A stretch of DNA of 64,000 bases from Actinophytocola sp049647105 (GCF_049647105.1 NZ_JBARWZ010000016.1:38276-102275), one strand, 5' to 3'; shown: positions 24,034-33,130, counted from the first letter of the stretch. Translations and numbers: made by a program. Notes: generated from the letters alone by a model not told the origin.

Positions 24034-24553
24034 CGTGCGATCGAGTTCTCCGCTGTGAACTCAGCGCCCGTCACATCTTCGCGTATCAATCTCGTTATGC
24101 CACCGTGACACAGGCCGTCGGCGGTAAACGGTGCGTGTAAGTCGTTGAGCGGACAGCTACACCTGGTCAGTGAGGGCGCTGCCAGTGCAGCTGCACATGC
24201 ATACGCACAGTGCGCCTTCACCTGCAGATTCATCCGGTCGCCCTCGATCGAGTGAATCGCACATTGCCTCGAAAGAGTGGACGAGTGATTACGAACACAC
24301 TTACGTTCCGTCACGGGCTCGCGGTGCGTGCCATGGCAGCCGGGAGGCGGTCGCGGACGGCAGCGGCCGAGGGTGGCGGCCATCGAATGGCTGGATCCGG
24401 TGTGGCCCGCCGGGCACTGGATGCCGGAGCAGATCGAGATCGCGGGCGCGTGGCGCCGAGGTGCCGGCGCACGTCCTGCACGGCGTGGACTTCGCGGTCA
24501 CTCGGGAAGAGGCCCGTCCCGTTCGATCCACCACACGCAGGCGGTTCGTGAGG
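24034..24553. other. Gene-poor region with decayed coding sequence
   Basis: These 520 bp contain no convincing intact gene. The first 250 bp are less GC-rich than average and probably hold the promoter of the 24033 gene. The second half includes a recognisable fragment of a substrate-binding protein (24349-24450). Short open frames on both strands have shadow-like composition. Confidence 0.5.
24349..24450 (+). pseudogene. Remnant of a BtuF-like (cobalamin/iron) ABC substrate-binding protein
   Basis: About 34 codons read VAAIEWLDPVWPAGHWMPEQ then IEIAGA, which closely fits the conserved centre of BtuF-like binding proteins (EWLDPxxxAGHWxPExxxxAGG). Nothing before or after continues the domain, and the frame soon becomes Arg/Gly-rich noise. 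It is a gene relic, not an expressed protein. Confidence 0.5.
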
Positions 24554-25350
24554 TCAGGCGCCGCCAACCAGTGACGGGCGGGTGGCCAGCAGGTGGGCGA
24601 ACCGGGCCGCTCCCGCTCTCGCGGCGCGTTCGAGGTGCCGGCGGCGGGCGTGGAACTCCGACGACGGCACGGAGAAGGCAACCGCGCCGGTCACGCGGTT
24701 CTGCGCGTCCAGCACCGGCGCCGACAGGCACGCCACTTCCGGTGGAACTCCTCGATCTCCAGCGCCACCCCCGCGTGGTCCACGTGTTCCAGTTCCGCGT
24801 CCAGATCCGGCGCCCTGACCGTGGTGCGTGCGGTCAACCGTGGCATGCCCGCACCTGCGAGGTAGTCACGGCGCTTGCGCTTCGGCATGGACGCCAGCAG
24901 GACCTTGCCGAACGCCGTCGCGTGCGCGGCCTCGTGGAAGCCGAAGTCGAGCGGGGTCGCGCGGGGCCACTGTGGCGAGTCGGCCACCGCGGCGACCACG
25001 ATGTCCGTCTCGCGGAAGACCGTGTAGTACGCGGCAGCTTCCGCGCGGCGGTGCAGGTGGTGCAACTCGTCCTGGAGTTCCTGGCCGACGTCCAGTTCTG
25101 CGCACAGGCGTTGGTACAGGCTGCCGACCTTGTAGCCGAGGCCGAAGCCGCGGCCGTGGCCCAGCCGGATGAGATATCCCTCGTGTACCAACGTGTTCAG
25201 CAGGTGGTAGGTCGTCGACAGGTTGTAGCCCGCCCGGCGCGCGACGGCCTTCGCCGTGATGCCGTCGCCTGCCGAGCCCACGAGGTCCAGGATCCGCAGC
25301 GCACGCTGCGCGGAGCCGATGAGTCCGCTGGTGTCGCTCGGTTCGGTCAC
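24554..25350 (-). pseudogene. IclR family regulator, interrupted by a one-base frameshift
   Basis: An IclR regulator of 265 residues if repaired. The winged helix (IGSAQRALRILDLVGSAGDG, AKAVARRAGYNLSTTYHLLNTL) and the effector domain (HATAFGKVLLASM) are intact to EIEEFH. At 24739-24745 the frame breaks; one frame over, the sequence resumes EVACLSAPVLDAQNRVTGAV and runs to the stop at 24554. One extra C in the CCGG run restores it. GTG 25350 is preceded by GGGGAGGTG. Loss of the last 65 residues would remove part of the ligand pocket. Confidence 0.85.
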
Positions 25351-25486
25351 CGACGCACCTCCCCATGACGACACAGTGGCACATCTCGCAGGTGCCACCT
25401 TGCCGACACTACGTCAGAGACCCACCCCGCGACAGGTGACATGGGCCCAGTCGTTTCACGGCGCCACCAAACAGGACAATGGGGGT

Positions 25487-26149
25487 GTGGGAGACGAGCG
25501 GATCACCGAAAGCGCGGGCACGCGACTGGTCAGGTGGGCAGGCCTGCCAGCGGCGGGCGCACTGGCCGTCTGGCTGCTGAAGCTGCTGGCCAACTGGGCC
25601 GTGACGCTGGAACGGACGCCGTTCCGTGGCCCGCTGGAGATGATCGCCTCGGTCCCGGAGCCGTGGGCGACCCTCGGCGCGCTGGGCGTCGGGCTCGTCG
25701 GCGGGCTGGTGCTCGCGCTGATGGCGCACGGCGACCGGCTCGGTGTCACGGTGTCGGCGGACGAGGTCCGGCTGGTGGGCGACGAGTACACCGAGACGTT
25801 CGCCCGCGCGGACGTCGCCGCGGTGTTCGTCGACCGCAACCAGTTGGTGCTGCTGGGCAACGACACCGGCGAGCTGGTCCGCCGACCGTCCGAACTGGAC
25901 GTGACGGCGCTGGCGGCGGCGTTCACCAAGTACGACTACCCGTGGCGCGACGGCGATCCGCACGCGGGCGAGTACCGCAGGTGGGTGCCCGGCATGGACG
26001 GCCTGCCTGCCGGCGCGAACGCGCTGCTGACCGCGCGGGCGAAGAAACCCGGCGCCGACGAGGCCAAGGAGCTGCGCGGGGAGCTGGTGGCGCTGGGTGT
26101 GATCGTGCGGGACAAGAAGGGTAAGCAGTACTGGCGGCTGGTGAAGTGA
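25487..26149 (+). CDS. YqeB-like membrane-associated protein
   Basis: A 220-residue protein with two hydrophobic helices (residues ~15-40 and 55-80) and a cytoplasmic C-terminal region: VTVSADEVRLVGDEYTETFA through VFVDRNQLVLLGNDTGELVR and a conserved end KYDYPWRDGDPHAGEYRRWVPG. This is the layout of the YqeB family found in Bacillus and actinomycetes, function unknown. GTG 25487 follows a G-rich stretch (GGGGG). The stop overlaps the next gene by GTGA, so the two are cotranslated. Confidence 0.8.
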   Translation: MGDERITESAGTRLVRWAGLPAAGALAVWLLKLLANWAVTLERTPFRGPLEMIASVPEPWATLGALGVGLVGGLVLALMAHGDRLGVTVSADEVRLVGDEYTETFARADVAAVFVDRNQLVLLGNDTGELVRRPSELDVTALAAAFTKYDYPWRDGDPHAGEYRRWVPGMDGLPAGANALLTARAKKPGADEAKELRGELVALGVIVRDKKGKQYWRLVK

Positions 26150-27111
26150 CCGACTGGGCGCGGGTGCGTGCGCACCTGCGGACGCACCGCTACGAGCTGG
26201 CGGTGCGGGCGGCCGAGGAGTTCCCGGACGTGCCCAGGATCGCCGGGACTCCCCTGCTCACCGACCCCGCATGGGTGCCGCCGGCACCCATCCCGTTGTC
26301 CGCCTTGGACATCGAGATGGGCACCACGCCGCCGGTCGACCTGCCGCCCGCGTCCGGGCACCCGGACTTCCCTGGTTACGCGGCCGCCATGGCGGCGCTC
26401 GACCCGCCTGCCGTGTTCGAGAACCGCCCGACCTGGCGGCTCGTCGACGCCGACCTGGCGGGCCCCGCCCCTCGGCTCGTGTTCGGCGACGGCAGGTATT
26501 TCGACAGCATCGACACCGGCGAGGCGGCCGCGCACGAGTACGCGGCCCGCGGTGACGCCCCGCTGCGCGATGCCGTCGGCAACCCGTGTGACCTGGCGAA
26601 ACGCCCCGCGAACATGGCGATCAGCGCACTGACGATCCGCCGCGACGCCGCCGGGGACGAGTTCCTGCTGCACTGGCGCGACCCGGCCAAGGTCGGGCAC
26701 GCCGGCGGGCTGTACCAAGTGGTGCCGGTCGGGGTGTTCCAGTCCTCCGGCCCGGACGACTTCGACCTGTGGCGGTTCCTGTTGCGCGAGTACGCGGAGG
26801 AGGTGCTCGGCGAGCCGGAGGTCGAGGCGCCGGACTACGCGACGTGGCCGTTCGCGGCCGCGATGACCGGCAACCCCGGCATCGAGGCCCGCGTCCTCGG
26901 CCTCGGCGTCGACCCGCTGACGTTCGCGACCGACCTGCTGGTGCGGGTGGTCATCGACGCGCCGGTGTTCGACGAGATCTTCGCCGCGCGGGTCGCGGTC
27001 AACGACGAGGGCGCGGTGACCGCCCGGCCGTTCACCGCCGAGGCCATCGAGGGCCTGCCGATGCAGGCAGCGGGAGCGGCGCTGGTCCGGCTGGCGCTGT
27101 CCGACGCGTGA
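26146..27111 (+). CDS. Nudix-like protein of the actinobacterial regulator-associated type
   Basis: A 321-residue protein. The C-terminal two thirds (MAISALTIRRDAAGDEFLLH, HAGGLYQVVPVGVFQSSG, LLREYAEEVLGEPE) match the Nudix-like domain found at the C-terminus of many actinobacterial XRE regulators; REYAEEVLGE takes the place of the Nudix box, though it is not a perfect GX5EX7REUXEEXGU. No helix-turn-helix is visible at the N-terminus. It overlaps the YqeB-like gene by 4 bp. Catalytic activity is uncertain. Confidence 0.7.
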   Translation: MTDWARVRAHLRTHRYELAVRAAEEFPDVPRIAGTPLLTDPAWVPPAPIPLSALDIEMGTTPPVDLPPASGHPDFPGYAAAMAALDPPAVFENRPTWRLVDADLAGPAPRLVFGDGRYFDSIDTGEAAAHEYAARGDAPLRDAVGNPCDLAKRPANMAISALTIRRDAAGDEFLLHWRDPAKVGHAGGLYQVVPVGVFQSSGPDDFDLWRFLLREYAEEVLGEPEVEAPDYATWPFAAAMTGNPGIEARVLGLGVDPLTFATDLLVRVVIDAPVFDEIFAARVAVNDEGAVTARPFTAEAIEGLPMQAAGAALVRLALSDA

Positions 27112-27122
27112 TGGGGCGTCCT

Positions 27123-28589
27123 TCAGTGCGTTGAGCGATCTTCCCCTGGCGGTGGCGTTGGCGTGTAGAGCACGCCGAGGAACTCGACCAGCAACCGTTC
27201 CCGCAGCCCGGGGGCCGCGGCACCGAGCATGGCGTTGATCTCCGCCATCCGCTTCGGGGTGCCGGCGCCCGCCATGCCCGCCATCGCGAGCAACCCAGCG
27301 AACTGCTCCGGCGTCAGCTGCGACGGGTCCAGCCCGGCGATCGCGGCGACCAGCTCCTCCGACAGCGACACCGGCCCGTTGCGCCGCGCGGCGGTCACCG
27401 AGGCCGCGAGGTCGGTCAGCAGTTCGCTCTCGCTGCCGTGGTTGGCGGCCGTCACGGTCAGGTGCAGGTTCGCGGGCGAGGACTCGAACCCGAACTGCGG
27501 CTGCAGGTACCAGCCGCGCTCGGTCATCTCGTCGGCCACGGTGAACACGTCGAAGGTGTCGTCGTCCGCGACGACAGAAAGCAGCGTCGACCGAGGGTCA
27601 CCCTGGACCCGCAGGCCCTCGATCCCGTCGATGCCCGACCGCAGCGTGCGCACCGAGGACAGGGTCTGTTCGGCGAGCGACCGGTAACCGTTGTCGCCAA
27701 GGTGGTTCAGCACCGCCCACGCCGCGGCGAGCGGGCCGCCCGACCGGGTCGACTGCATGGTCGAGTTCAGCATCGTGTAGCCGGGCCACGCCGCGCTGGC
27801 GAAGAACTGCGTCCGCCTGAGGGCCGCGTCCGCGTGCAGCAGCACGGATGTCCCTTTGGGACAGTACGCGTACTTGTGCAGGTCGACCGACAGGCTCGTC
27901 ACGCCGGGGACCGAAAGGTCGAAGTCCGGCACCGGCTCGCCGAGCGCGCGGAAGTACGGCAGCACCCAGCCGCCGATGCAGGCGTCCACATGGCACCGCA
28001 CGCCACGCTCGGCGGCAGCGGCGGCGATCTCCGGCACCGGGTCGAGCACGCCGTGCGCGTACGACGGTGCGCTCACCACCACCAGCACGGTCCGGTCGTC
28101 GATGGCGTCGGCCATGGCGGCCGGGTCGGCCCGGAACGTCGCAGGGTCGACCGGCACGGTCACCGCCTCGACCCCGAAGTAGTGCGCCGCCTTGTGGAAC
28201 GCGGCGTGCGCGGTCGACGCGAGCACGATCCTCGGCCGGTCGATCTCGGGTCGCGCGGACCGCGCCGCATGCACGGCGAGCATGCAACTCTCGGTGCCGC
28301 CGGACGTCACGCTGCCGACCGTCGCCTGCCCGCCGCCGAGTAACGCGGCAGCGGTGGCGACGATGTCGTTCTCCATGCGCAGCAGGCTGGGGAACGCGGT
28401 CGGGTCGAGCCCGTTCGCGGAGCTGGCCAGCGCGTGTGCCCGCGCGGCCAGATCGTCGAGGCCCGCGAGGCCACTGTCGTAGACGTAGGCGAGGGTGTGG
28501 CCGCCGTGGGTGGGCAGGTCGCCGGCCCGCAGGGCACGCAGCTCGTCCAGGACCTGCTCAGCAGGCAGGCCCATGCCAGGCAAACTCAC
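27123..28589 (-). CDS. PLP-dependent decarboxylase (aspartate aminotransferase fold, S1P-lyase/tyrosine decarboxylase-like)
   Basis: A 488-residue pyridoxal-phosphate enzyme. Phosphate-binding SGGTES is near residues 96-101, the ring-stacking His in TAHAAFHKAA, Asp202 in HVDACIGG and the Schiff-base Lys239 in SLSVDLHKYAYCPKG. The pattern is that of the group II decarboxylase / sphingosine-1-phosphate lyase branch. GTG 28589 has AAGGAG 8 nt upstream and overlaps the stop of the transporter gene (GTGA). The last 80 residues are an added helical tail. The substrate is likely an amino acid or phosphorylated amino alcohol. Confidence 0.88.
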   Translation of the reverse strand: MSLPGMGLPAEQVLDELRALRAGDLPTHGGHTLAYVYDSGLAGLDDLAARAHALASSANGLDPTAFPSLLRMENDIVATAAALLGGGQATVGSVTSGGTESCMLAVHAARSARPEIDRPRIVLASTAHAAFHKAAHYFGVEAVTVPVDPATFRADPAAMADAIDDRTVLVVVSAPSYAHGVLDPVPEIAAAAAERGVRCHVDACIGGWVLPYFRALGEPVPDFDLSVPGVTSLSVDLHKYAYCPKGTSVLLHADAALRRTQFFASAAWPGYTMLNSTMQSTRSGGPLAAAWAVLNHLGDNGYRSLAEQTLSSVRTLRSGIDGIEGLRVQGDPRSTLLSVVADDDTFDVFTVADEMTERGWYLQPQFGFESSPANLHLTVTAANHGSESELLTDLAASVTAARRNGPVSLSEELVAAIAGLDPSQLTPEQFAGLLAMAGMAGAGTPKRMAEINAMLGAAAPGLRERLLVEFLGVLYTPTPPPGEDRSTH

Positions 28590-29911
28590 GACAGCAACTC
28601 CTTGCGCCGCAACAGGGGCAGCGCGGCCAGGGTGAACAGCGCGGGGAGCAGCGCGACACCGATGATCACCGCGGTGATCGCACCGGACGGCTGCGTCACC
28701 GCCTCGCCCGTCGACGACACATAACCGCCGAGCGCGAGAATTCCGCCGTACAAAGCGGGTCCGAGCGCGAGACCGAGCGTCTCCCCCGCGGTCCACACCC
28801 CGGCGAACACACCGGCCCGGACCTGACCGGTGCGGTCCTCCTCACGACCGATCACGTCCGCGAGCATCGACAGCGGGAACACCTGCAGGCCCGCGTACCC
28901 GACACCGGCCACGGCCACGAACGCCACGATCACGCCCGGCGGGAACACCCGGGCGCCGAGGACACCGAGCAGCCCGAGGGTGAACACGACCGTCGCGGCC
29001 ACGTAGCTGGCCCGCTTGCCGCGCCTGGCCCCGACTCGTTGCCACAGCGGCATCACGAGCAGGGCGGGCCCGACGAACGCGGCGAACAGCAGCGGCTGCC
29101 ACGCCTTGTCGCCAAGCCCGATCCTGGCGAGGTAGTCCACCCCGGCGAGCAGCGTGCCGATGCCGACCGCCTGGATCACGAACGCGGTCAGCAACACGCG
29201 GAACGGTGGGCAGTCCCGCACCGCGGCGATCGTGTCCCGCCAGGTCGCCACCGACGGCAGCGGTGGCGTGACCCTGGTGCCCGCGGTCCCGAGGAACACC
29301 CCGACCGCGCCGACCACGATCAGCACGCCGACCGCGATGCCCATGAACCGGTAGCCGGCGAGACCACCGACCGCGTCCCGGATCGCGGGCGCGCCGGCGC
29401 CGCAGATCAGGATCGACACGGCGAGCACCGCGATCCGCCACGCGGTGATGCTCGTCCGTTCCTTCTGGCTGGTGGTCATCTCGGCGGGCAGTGCGTTGTA
29501 TGGCACCTGGAAGAACGCGAACGCGGTGGCGCACAGCAGGAACACGAACGCGACGTACAGCGCGTCGATCGTCGCGGAACCGGTGTCCGGCCCGGCGAAC
29601 AGCGCGGCGAAGGTGATGGCGAGCGCGATGCCGCCGTAGAGCAGGTACGGCCTGCGCGCACCCAGCCTGCCGGTCGTCCGGTCGCTGATCCGGCCCGCGA
29701 TCGGGTTGAACACGACGTCCCACGCCTTGGGCAGCAACACGAGCAGCCCCGCCGCCGACGCACCGACGCCGAGCGTGTCGGTCAGGTACGGGAGCAGCAG
29801 CAGACCCGGCACGGTGCCGAACGCGCCGGTCGAGAGCGAACCGAGCGCGTAGCCGAACCGCGTGCCGACGGTCAGCCGGTCATCGGCGGGAATGTGAGAC
29901 GTATTCGCCAT
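28586..29911 (-). CDS. MFS/GPH-type transporter (sugar-cation symporter family)
   Basis: A 441-residue protein with about 12 transmembrane helices. Motifs of the glycoside-pentoside-hexuronide family are visible: WDVVFNPIAGRISDRTTGRLGARRPYLLYGG split over helices 2-3, and FFQVPYNALPAEMT. ATG 29911 begins MANTSHIPADDRL. It is translationally coupled to the PLP decarboxylase downstream by a 4-bp overlap, so it probably imports the substrate or exports the product of that enzyme. Confidence 0.88.
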   Translation of the reverse strand: MANTSHIPADDRLTVGTRFGYALGSLSTGAFGTVPGLLLLPYLTDTLGVGASAAGLLVLLPKAWDVVFNPIAGRISDRTTGRLGARRPYLLYGGIALAITFAALFAGPDTGSATIDALYVAFVFLLCATAFAFFQVPYNALPAEMTTSQKERTSITAWRIAVLAVSILICGAGAPAIRDAVGGLAGYRFMGIAVGVLIVVGAVGVFLGTAGTRVTPPLPSVATWRDTIAAVRDCPPFRVLLTAFVIQAVGIGTLLAGVDYLARIGLGDKAWQPLLFAAFVGPALLVMPLWQRVGARRGKRASYVAATVVFTLGLLGVLGARVFPPGVIVAFVAVAGVGYAGLQVFPLSMLADVIGREEDRTGQVRAGVFAGVWTAGETLGLALGPALYGGILALGGYVSSTGEAVTQPSGAITAVIIGVALLPALFTLAALPLLRRKELLS

Positions 29912-29958
29912 TGCAGGCGGGAGCCTACGGTCGGGACCGGACGGCGTCCAGCCCGGCC

Positions 29959-31161
29959 CTACCACGACAGTGTGAGCCTGCACTGTCCCTTCTCCAGCAC
30001 CACGTCACCGCTCCCGGCAGGCACCCCCGCGGGGTACGCGTCGATCCGCATGCCCTCCGTGCCGGGCCTGCCTGCCACGACCCAGGCCTGGACCTGCGCG
30101 ACAAGGTCGTCTGCCACCTCGGTGTTGCCGTGCGCGTGCACGACCAGCCCACCGTCGGCGGACTCGTCGACGGCCAGCATCGCGAGCCCGTCGTCGGCGA
30201 GGATGCCCGCGGTGGCGGCGGACTCCTGCGCGCGCATGGGTGCGGCCGCGAGCCGGGACGGGTTCGCGCCGGCCTGTTCGGACAGTGCGCACCAGCGGGG
30301 CTCGTGGGCGGCGAGCCACAGGGTGAACCCGTCGAACAGCTGCATCGGCGTCGGTGCGGGCCCGACGTCGCCGACGGCGTGGACGGACGGCGGTTCGCCG
30401 AGTACCTCGGTGAGTGCGTCGCCGTCGATCTCGCGGGCGGTCGGCAGGCTGAGGGTGAGGTCGGTGGCGGTGTCGAGCAGGTAGGTCCGCTCCGGTCCGG
30501 CGAACGTGCCGCGCATCCGCATGAACCCGCACAGGGAGACCGCCCGGCTGACCCAGTGGTCGCCGTCGCGTTCGAACGCGACCGAGCGCTGCACCCCGTT
30601 CAGGTCGAGCGGCACGACGATCCTGCCGTCGGGGGCCAGCTGCGCCAGCCAGGCCGGGGCGAGGTCCCACACGCCGACGGTCGCGATGATCCGGTGGTAC
30701 GGCGAGCGGTCCTGGTGGCCGAGTGCGCCGTCGCCGGTCACCACGACCACACCAGGGCAGCCCGCGGCGTCCAGGTTCTCCCGCGCGACCTCGACGGTGT
30801 CCGCGTCGAGGTCCACGCTCGTCACCGCGCCCCGGTCACCGACGATCGTGGCGAGCAGCGCGGCGTTGAAGCCGGTGCCCGCGCCGATCTCCAGCACCCG
30901 GTGGCCACGCTTGAGCGCCAGCTGGTCCAGCATGATCGCCATGATCGTCGGCTGCGACGACGAGCTGATCGGGCGGCCATCCGCGTCGCGTTTGGTCACG
31001 ATCGGCTCGTCCAGGTACGCCTTGTCCGGCGGCAGATCCGGCAGGAACAGATGGCGCGGCACGGTCCGCAGTGCCTCCGCGACAAGCGGGTCGGTGGCGG
31101 CACCCTGGTCGCGGATGTGCGCGAGCAGTTCCCGGCGCAGGGTGTTCAGCTCTGCTGGCAA
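29959..31161 (-). CDS. PIMT-like methyltransferase of the FxLD system type
   Basis: A 400-residue protein. Residues ~15-230 form a protein-L-isoaspartate O-methyltransferase-like domain (VPRHLFLPDLP, VTKRDADGRPISSSSQPTIM, VLEIGAGTGFNAALL); a long C-terminal domain follows (FDGFTLWLAAHEPRWCAL). This architecture is that of methyltransferases that accompany FxLD-type lanthipeptide genes in actinomycetes. TTG 31161 is chosen because AGGAGG lies 6 nt upstream. I see no FxLD precursor or LanB-like gene nearby, so it is an orphan, or repairs proteins. Confidence 0.82.
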   Translation of the reverse strand: MPAELNTLRRELLAHIRDQGAATDPLVAEALRTVPRHLFLPDLPPDKAYLDEPIVTKRDADGRPISSSSQPTIMAIMLDQLALKRGHRVLEIGAGTGFNAALLATIVGDRGAVTSVDLDADTVEVARENLDAAGCPGVVVVTGDGALGHQDRSPYHRIIATVGVWDLAPAWLAQLAPDGRIVVPLDLNGVQRSVAFERDGDHWVSRAVSLCGFMRMRGTFAGPERTYLLDTATDLTLSLPTAREIDGDALTEVLGEPPSVHAVGDVGPAPTPMQLFDGFTLWLAAHEPRWCALSEQAGANPSRLAAAPMRAQESAATAGILADDGLAMLAVDESADGGLVVHAHGNTEVADDLVAQVQAWVVAGRPGTEGMRIDAYPAGVPAGSGDVVLEKGQCRLTLSW

Positions 31162-31223
31162 CGAGATCCTCCTGTTGTCATGACGAATGCTGCCATCGCG
31201 CACAACCCCCATAATTGGTCGGT

Positions 31224-32108
31224 GTGAGCGACGAACCGGATCTCGAGTCCCTGCGCCTGTTGGTGCAGGTGGCGGAGCTGGGCAGCGTGGGGAAGGCGGC
31301 AAGGGCCGTCGGGATCGCACAGCCGTCGGCGACCAAGCGGCTCGCCGCGCTGGAGCGGCGGGCCCGGCTCCCACTGCTGGTGCGGAGCCCGCAGGGGTCG
31401 GTGCTGACCGACGACGGCAAGCTCGTGGTGGCGTGGGCGGCGAAGCTTCTCGCCGCGGCAGAGGAGTTCGGGACGAGCCTGTCCGCCCTGCGAACCGACC
31501 GGGCCGCGACGCTGCGGATCGCGGCGAGCATGACGATCGCCGAGGCACTGCTGCCCCGGTGGCTGTCCGACCTGCGCGGGCAGGAACCGACGGTCCATGT
31601 CGGACTGACGGTGACGAACTCCTCGGAGGTTGCCCGGCTCGCGCTGAAGGCCTCGGACGTCGACCTTGGCTTCGTGGAGGGCCCCGGCGTGCTGGATGGC
31701 CTGGCGAGCCGGGTGGTGGGCACGGACGAGCTGATCGTGGTGGTCACCCCCGCCCACCCGTGGGCCCGGCGCCGCCGTCCGCTGACCGCGCCCGAGCTGG
31801 CCGCGACACCGCTCGTGGTGCGGGAGGCCGGGTCGGGGACGCGGGAAACGCTGGACCGGGTGCTGGCACGCCACGATCCCGTCACGCCACAGCTGGCGCT
31901 GGGCTCGAACGCGGCGGTGAAGGGCGCGGCGGTCGCGGGGATCGCCCCCGCGGTGCTGAGCAGGCACGCGGTGGAGGCGGAGCTGAGCACCGGCACGCTC
32001 GTGCCGATCGGGGTGGCGGACCTGAGGCTGGACCGGCGCCTGCGCGCGGTGTGGCCGAAGGGCCGCAGGCTGACCGGCCCCGCGGCCGCGCTCCTGCAGG
32101 TGATCTAG
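31224..32108 (+). CDS. LysR family transcriptional regulator
   Basis: A 294-residue LysR regulator. The N-terminal winged helix is LRLLVQVAELGSVGKAARAV and GIAQPSATKRLAALERRAR (residues ~9-47); the C-terminal effector domain begins near 90 with the LRIAASMTIAEALLPRWL strand. This resembles the CysB/YeiE-like subgroup that often sits beside yeiH exporter genes. It converges with yeiH, overlapping its 3' end by 4 bp. A LysR-type ATAGC-N5-GCTAT box lies upstream of yeiH. Confidence 0.9.
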   Translation: MSDEPDLESLRLLVQVAELGSVGKAARAVGIAQPSATKRLAALERRARLPLLVRSPQGSVLTDDGKLVVAWAAKLLAAAEEFGTSLSALRTDRAATLRIAASMTIAEALLPRWLSDLRGQEPTVHVGLTVTNSSEVARLALKASDVDLGFVEGPGVLDGLASRVVGTDELIVVVTPAHPWARRRRPLTAPELAATPLVVREAGSGTRETLDRVLARHDPVTPQLALGSNAAVKGAAVAGIAPAVLSRHAVEAELSTGTLVPIGVADLRLDRRLRAVWPKGRRLTGPAAALLQVI

Positions 32109-33076
32109 ACCAGCAGGACGGCGGTGGTGGTGAGTGCCAGCAGGAGCGCGCTGCCCGCGCCCGCCACGGCGAGCGACGGGCCACCGGTCCTGACGACCGC
32201 GCGCAGGTCGACCGCGGCACCGAGGGCGAACATGCCGGCGCACAGGAGCAGGTTCGTGACCACAGAGGACAGTTCGATGACCGATGCAGGCAGGACGCCG
32301 AGCGCCCGCACCACCACGAGGACGACGAACCCGCTGACGAACCACGGCACGAGCGGCGGCCGGGCCCGCGTGCCATCCGGGCTCGGCCCGTGCGCCAGGA
32401 CGAGCCTGCGGCGGTGGACGCCGAGGCCGATCACCAGTGGCGCCAGCAACACCACCCGCGTCAGCTTGACCACGACGGCCACCTGCAGCACCAGCCCGCC
32501 CGCGGCACCGCCGATCGCGACGACCTGACCGACCTCGTGCACGCTCGCACCGGCGACCACCCCGAAGTCCTGGTCGGACAGCCCGAACAGCCACGCGACC
32601 AACGGCACGGCCCCGATCGCGGCGGTCCCGAGGACGGTCACGGCGGTGATGGCCGTGGCGACGTCCTCCTCGTCGCCATCGGCCACCGTGTTCACCGCCG
32701 CGACCGCCGACGCCCCACAGATCGACACTCCGGTCGCCAGCAGCAACGACCGCGCCTGCCCGAGGTGGCGACCGAGCCGCCAGGTGACCGCGAACGTGAC
32801 GGCGACCGACAGCAGTACCACCGCGAGCACCTTCGGTCCGAAGTGGACGACGTGCGCAACCGCGAGCTGCAGCCCCAGCAGCATCACACCCGTCCGCAAC
32901 AGCCACGTCTGCGTGAAGCGCAACCCCGGCGCGAACTCGGGCCGCGCACCCGCGAACGCACGCCAGGCCACCCCGAGCAGGATGCCGACGATCAACGCGC
33001 TCGCGGCAGGCACGAGCGAACCGGCCACCCGGCCGACCACGGTCGCGATCGCGACGAGCACAAGTCCGGGGAGCAC
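32105..33076 (-). CDS. YeiH/UPF0324 family membrane protein (putative sulfate/sulfonate exporter)
   Basis: A membrane protein with about ten helices and the family hallmarks SALIVGILLGVAWR, LLRTGVMLLGLQLA, GVSICGASAVAAVNTV and GASVHEVGQVVAIG. The family has been linked to sulfur-compound export or tolerance, not proven biochemically. The frame stays open to 33130, but the first 18 codons would encode a 36-bp palindrome and no membrane sequence, so I prefer GTG 33076 (VLPGLVLVAIATVV), giving 323 residues. Regulator candidate: the adjacent LysR. Confidence 0.85.
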   Translation of the reverse strand: MLPGLVLVAIATVVGRVAGSLVPAASALIVGILLGVAWRAFAGARPEFAPGLRFTQTWLLRTGVMLLGLQLAVAHVVHFGPKVLAVVLLSVAVTFAVTWRLGRHLGQARSLLLATGVSICGASAVAAVNTVADGDEEDVATAITAVTVLGTAAIGAVPLVAWLFGLSDQDFGVVAGASVHEVGQVVAIGGAAGGLVLQVAVVVKLTRVVLLAPLVIGLGVHRRRLVLAHGPSPDGTRARPPLVPWFVSGFVVLVVVRALGVLPASVIELSSVVTNLLLCAGMFALGAAVDLRAVVRTGGPSLAVAGAGSALLLALTTTAVLLV

Positions 33077-33092
33077 ATCAGCAGGATGGGCC

Positions 33093-33128
33093 GGTGTCCC
33101 ATTGGTGGCTAGCCACCAATTGGACACC
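33093..33128. promoter_or_regulatory. 36-bp near-perfect palindrome upstream of yeiH
   Basis: The core ATTGGTGGCTAGCCACCAAT is a perfect 20-bp palindrome, extended outward by GGTGTCCC and TGGACACC with only one mismatched pair. It lies between the ABC permease stop and the preferred yeiH start. It could be a terminator hairpin for the ABC operon or an operator; there is no T-run. Confidence 0.7.
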
Positions 33129-33130
33129 AC

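Noticed and set aside
24030..24383. A minus-strand gene of 117 codons in the gap
   Set aside because: Weak start, no RBS, Cys/Arg-rich sequence and no family; it probably overlaps decayed DNA.
27848..30484. An 878-codon plus-strand open frame
   Set aside because: It lies opposite the decarboxylase, transporter and methyltransferase genes, with extreme Arg/Ser/Pro content and no domain.
33077..33130. Longer yeiH N-terminus (18 extra codons from GTG 33130)
   Set aside because: It would translate the 36-bp palindrome into NWWLATNG and adds no membrane or family sequence.
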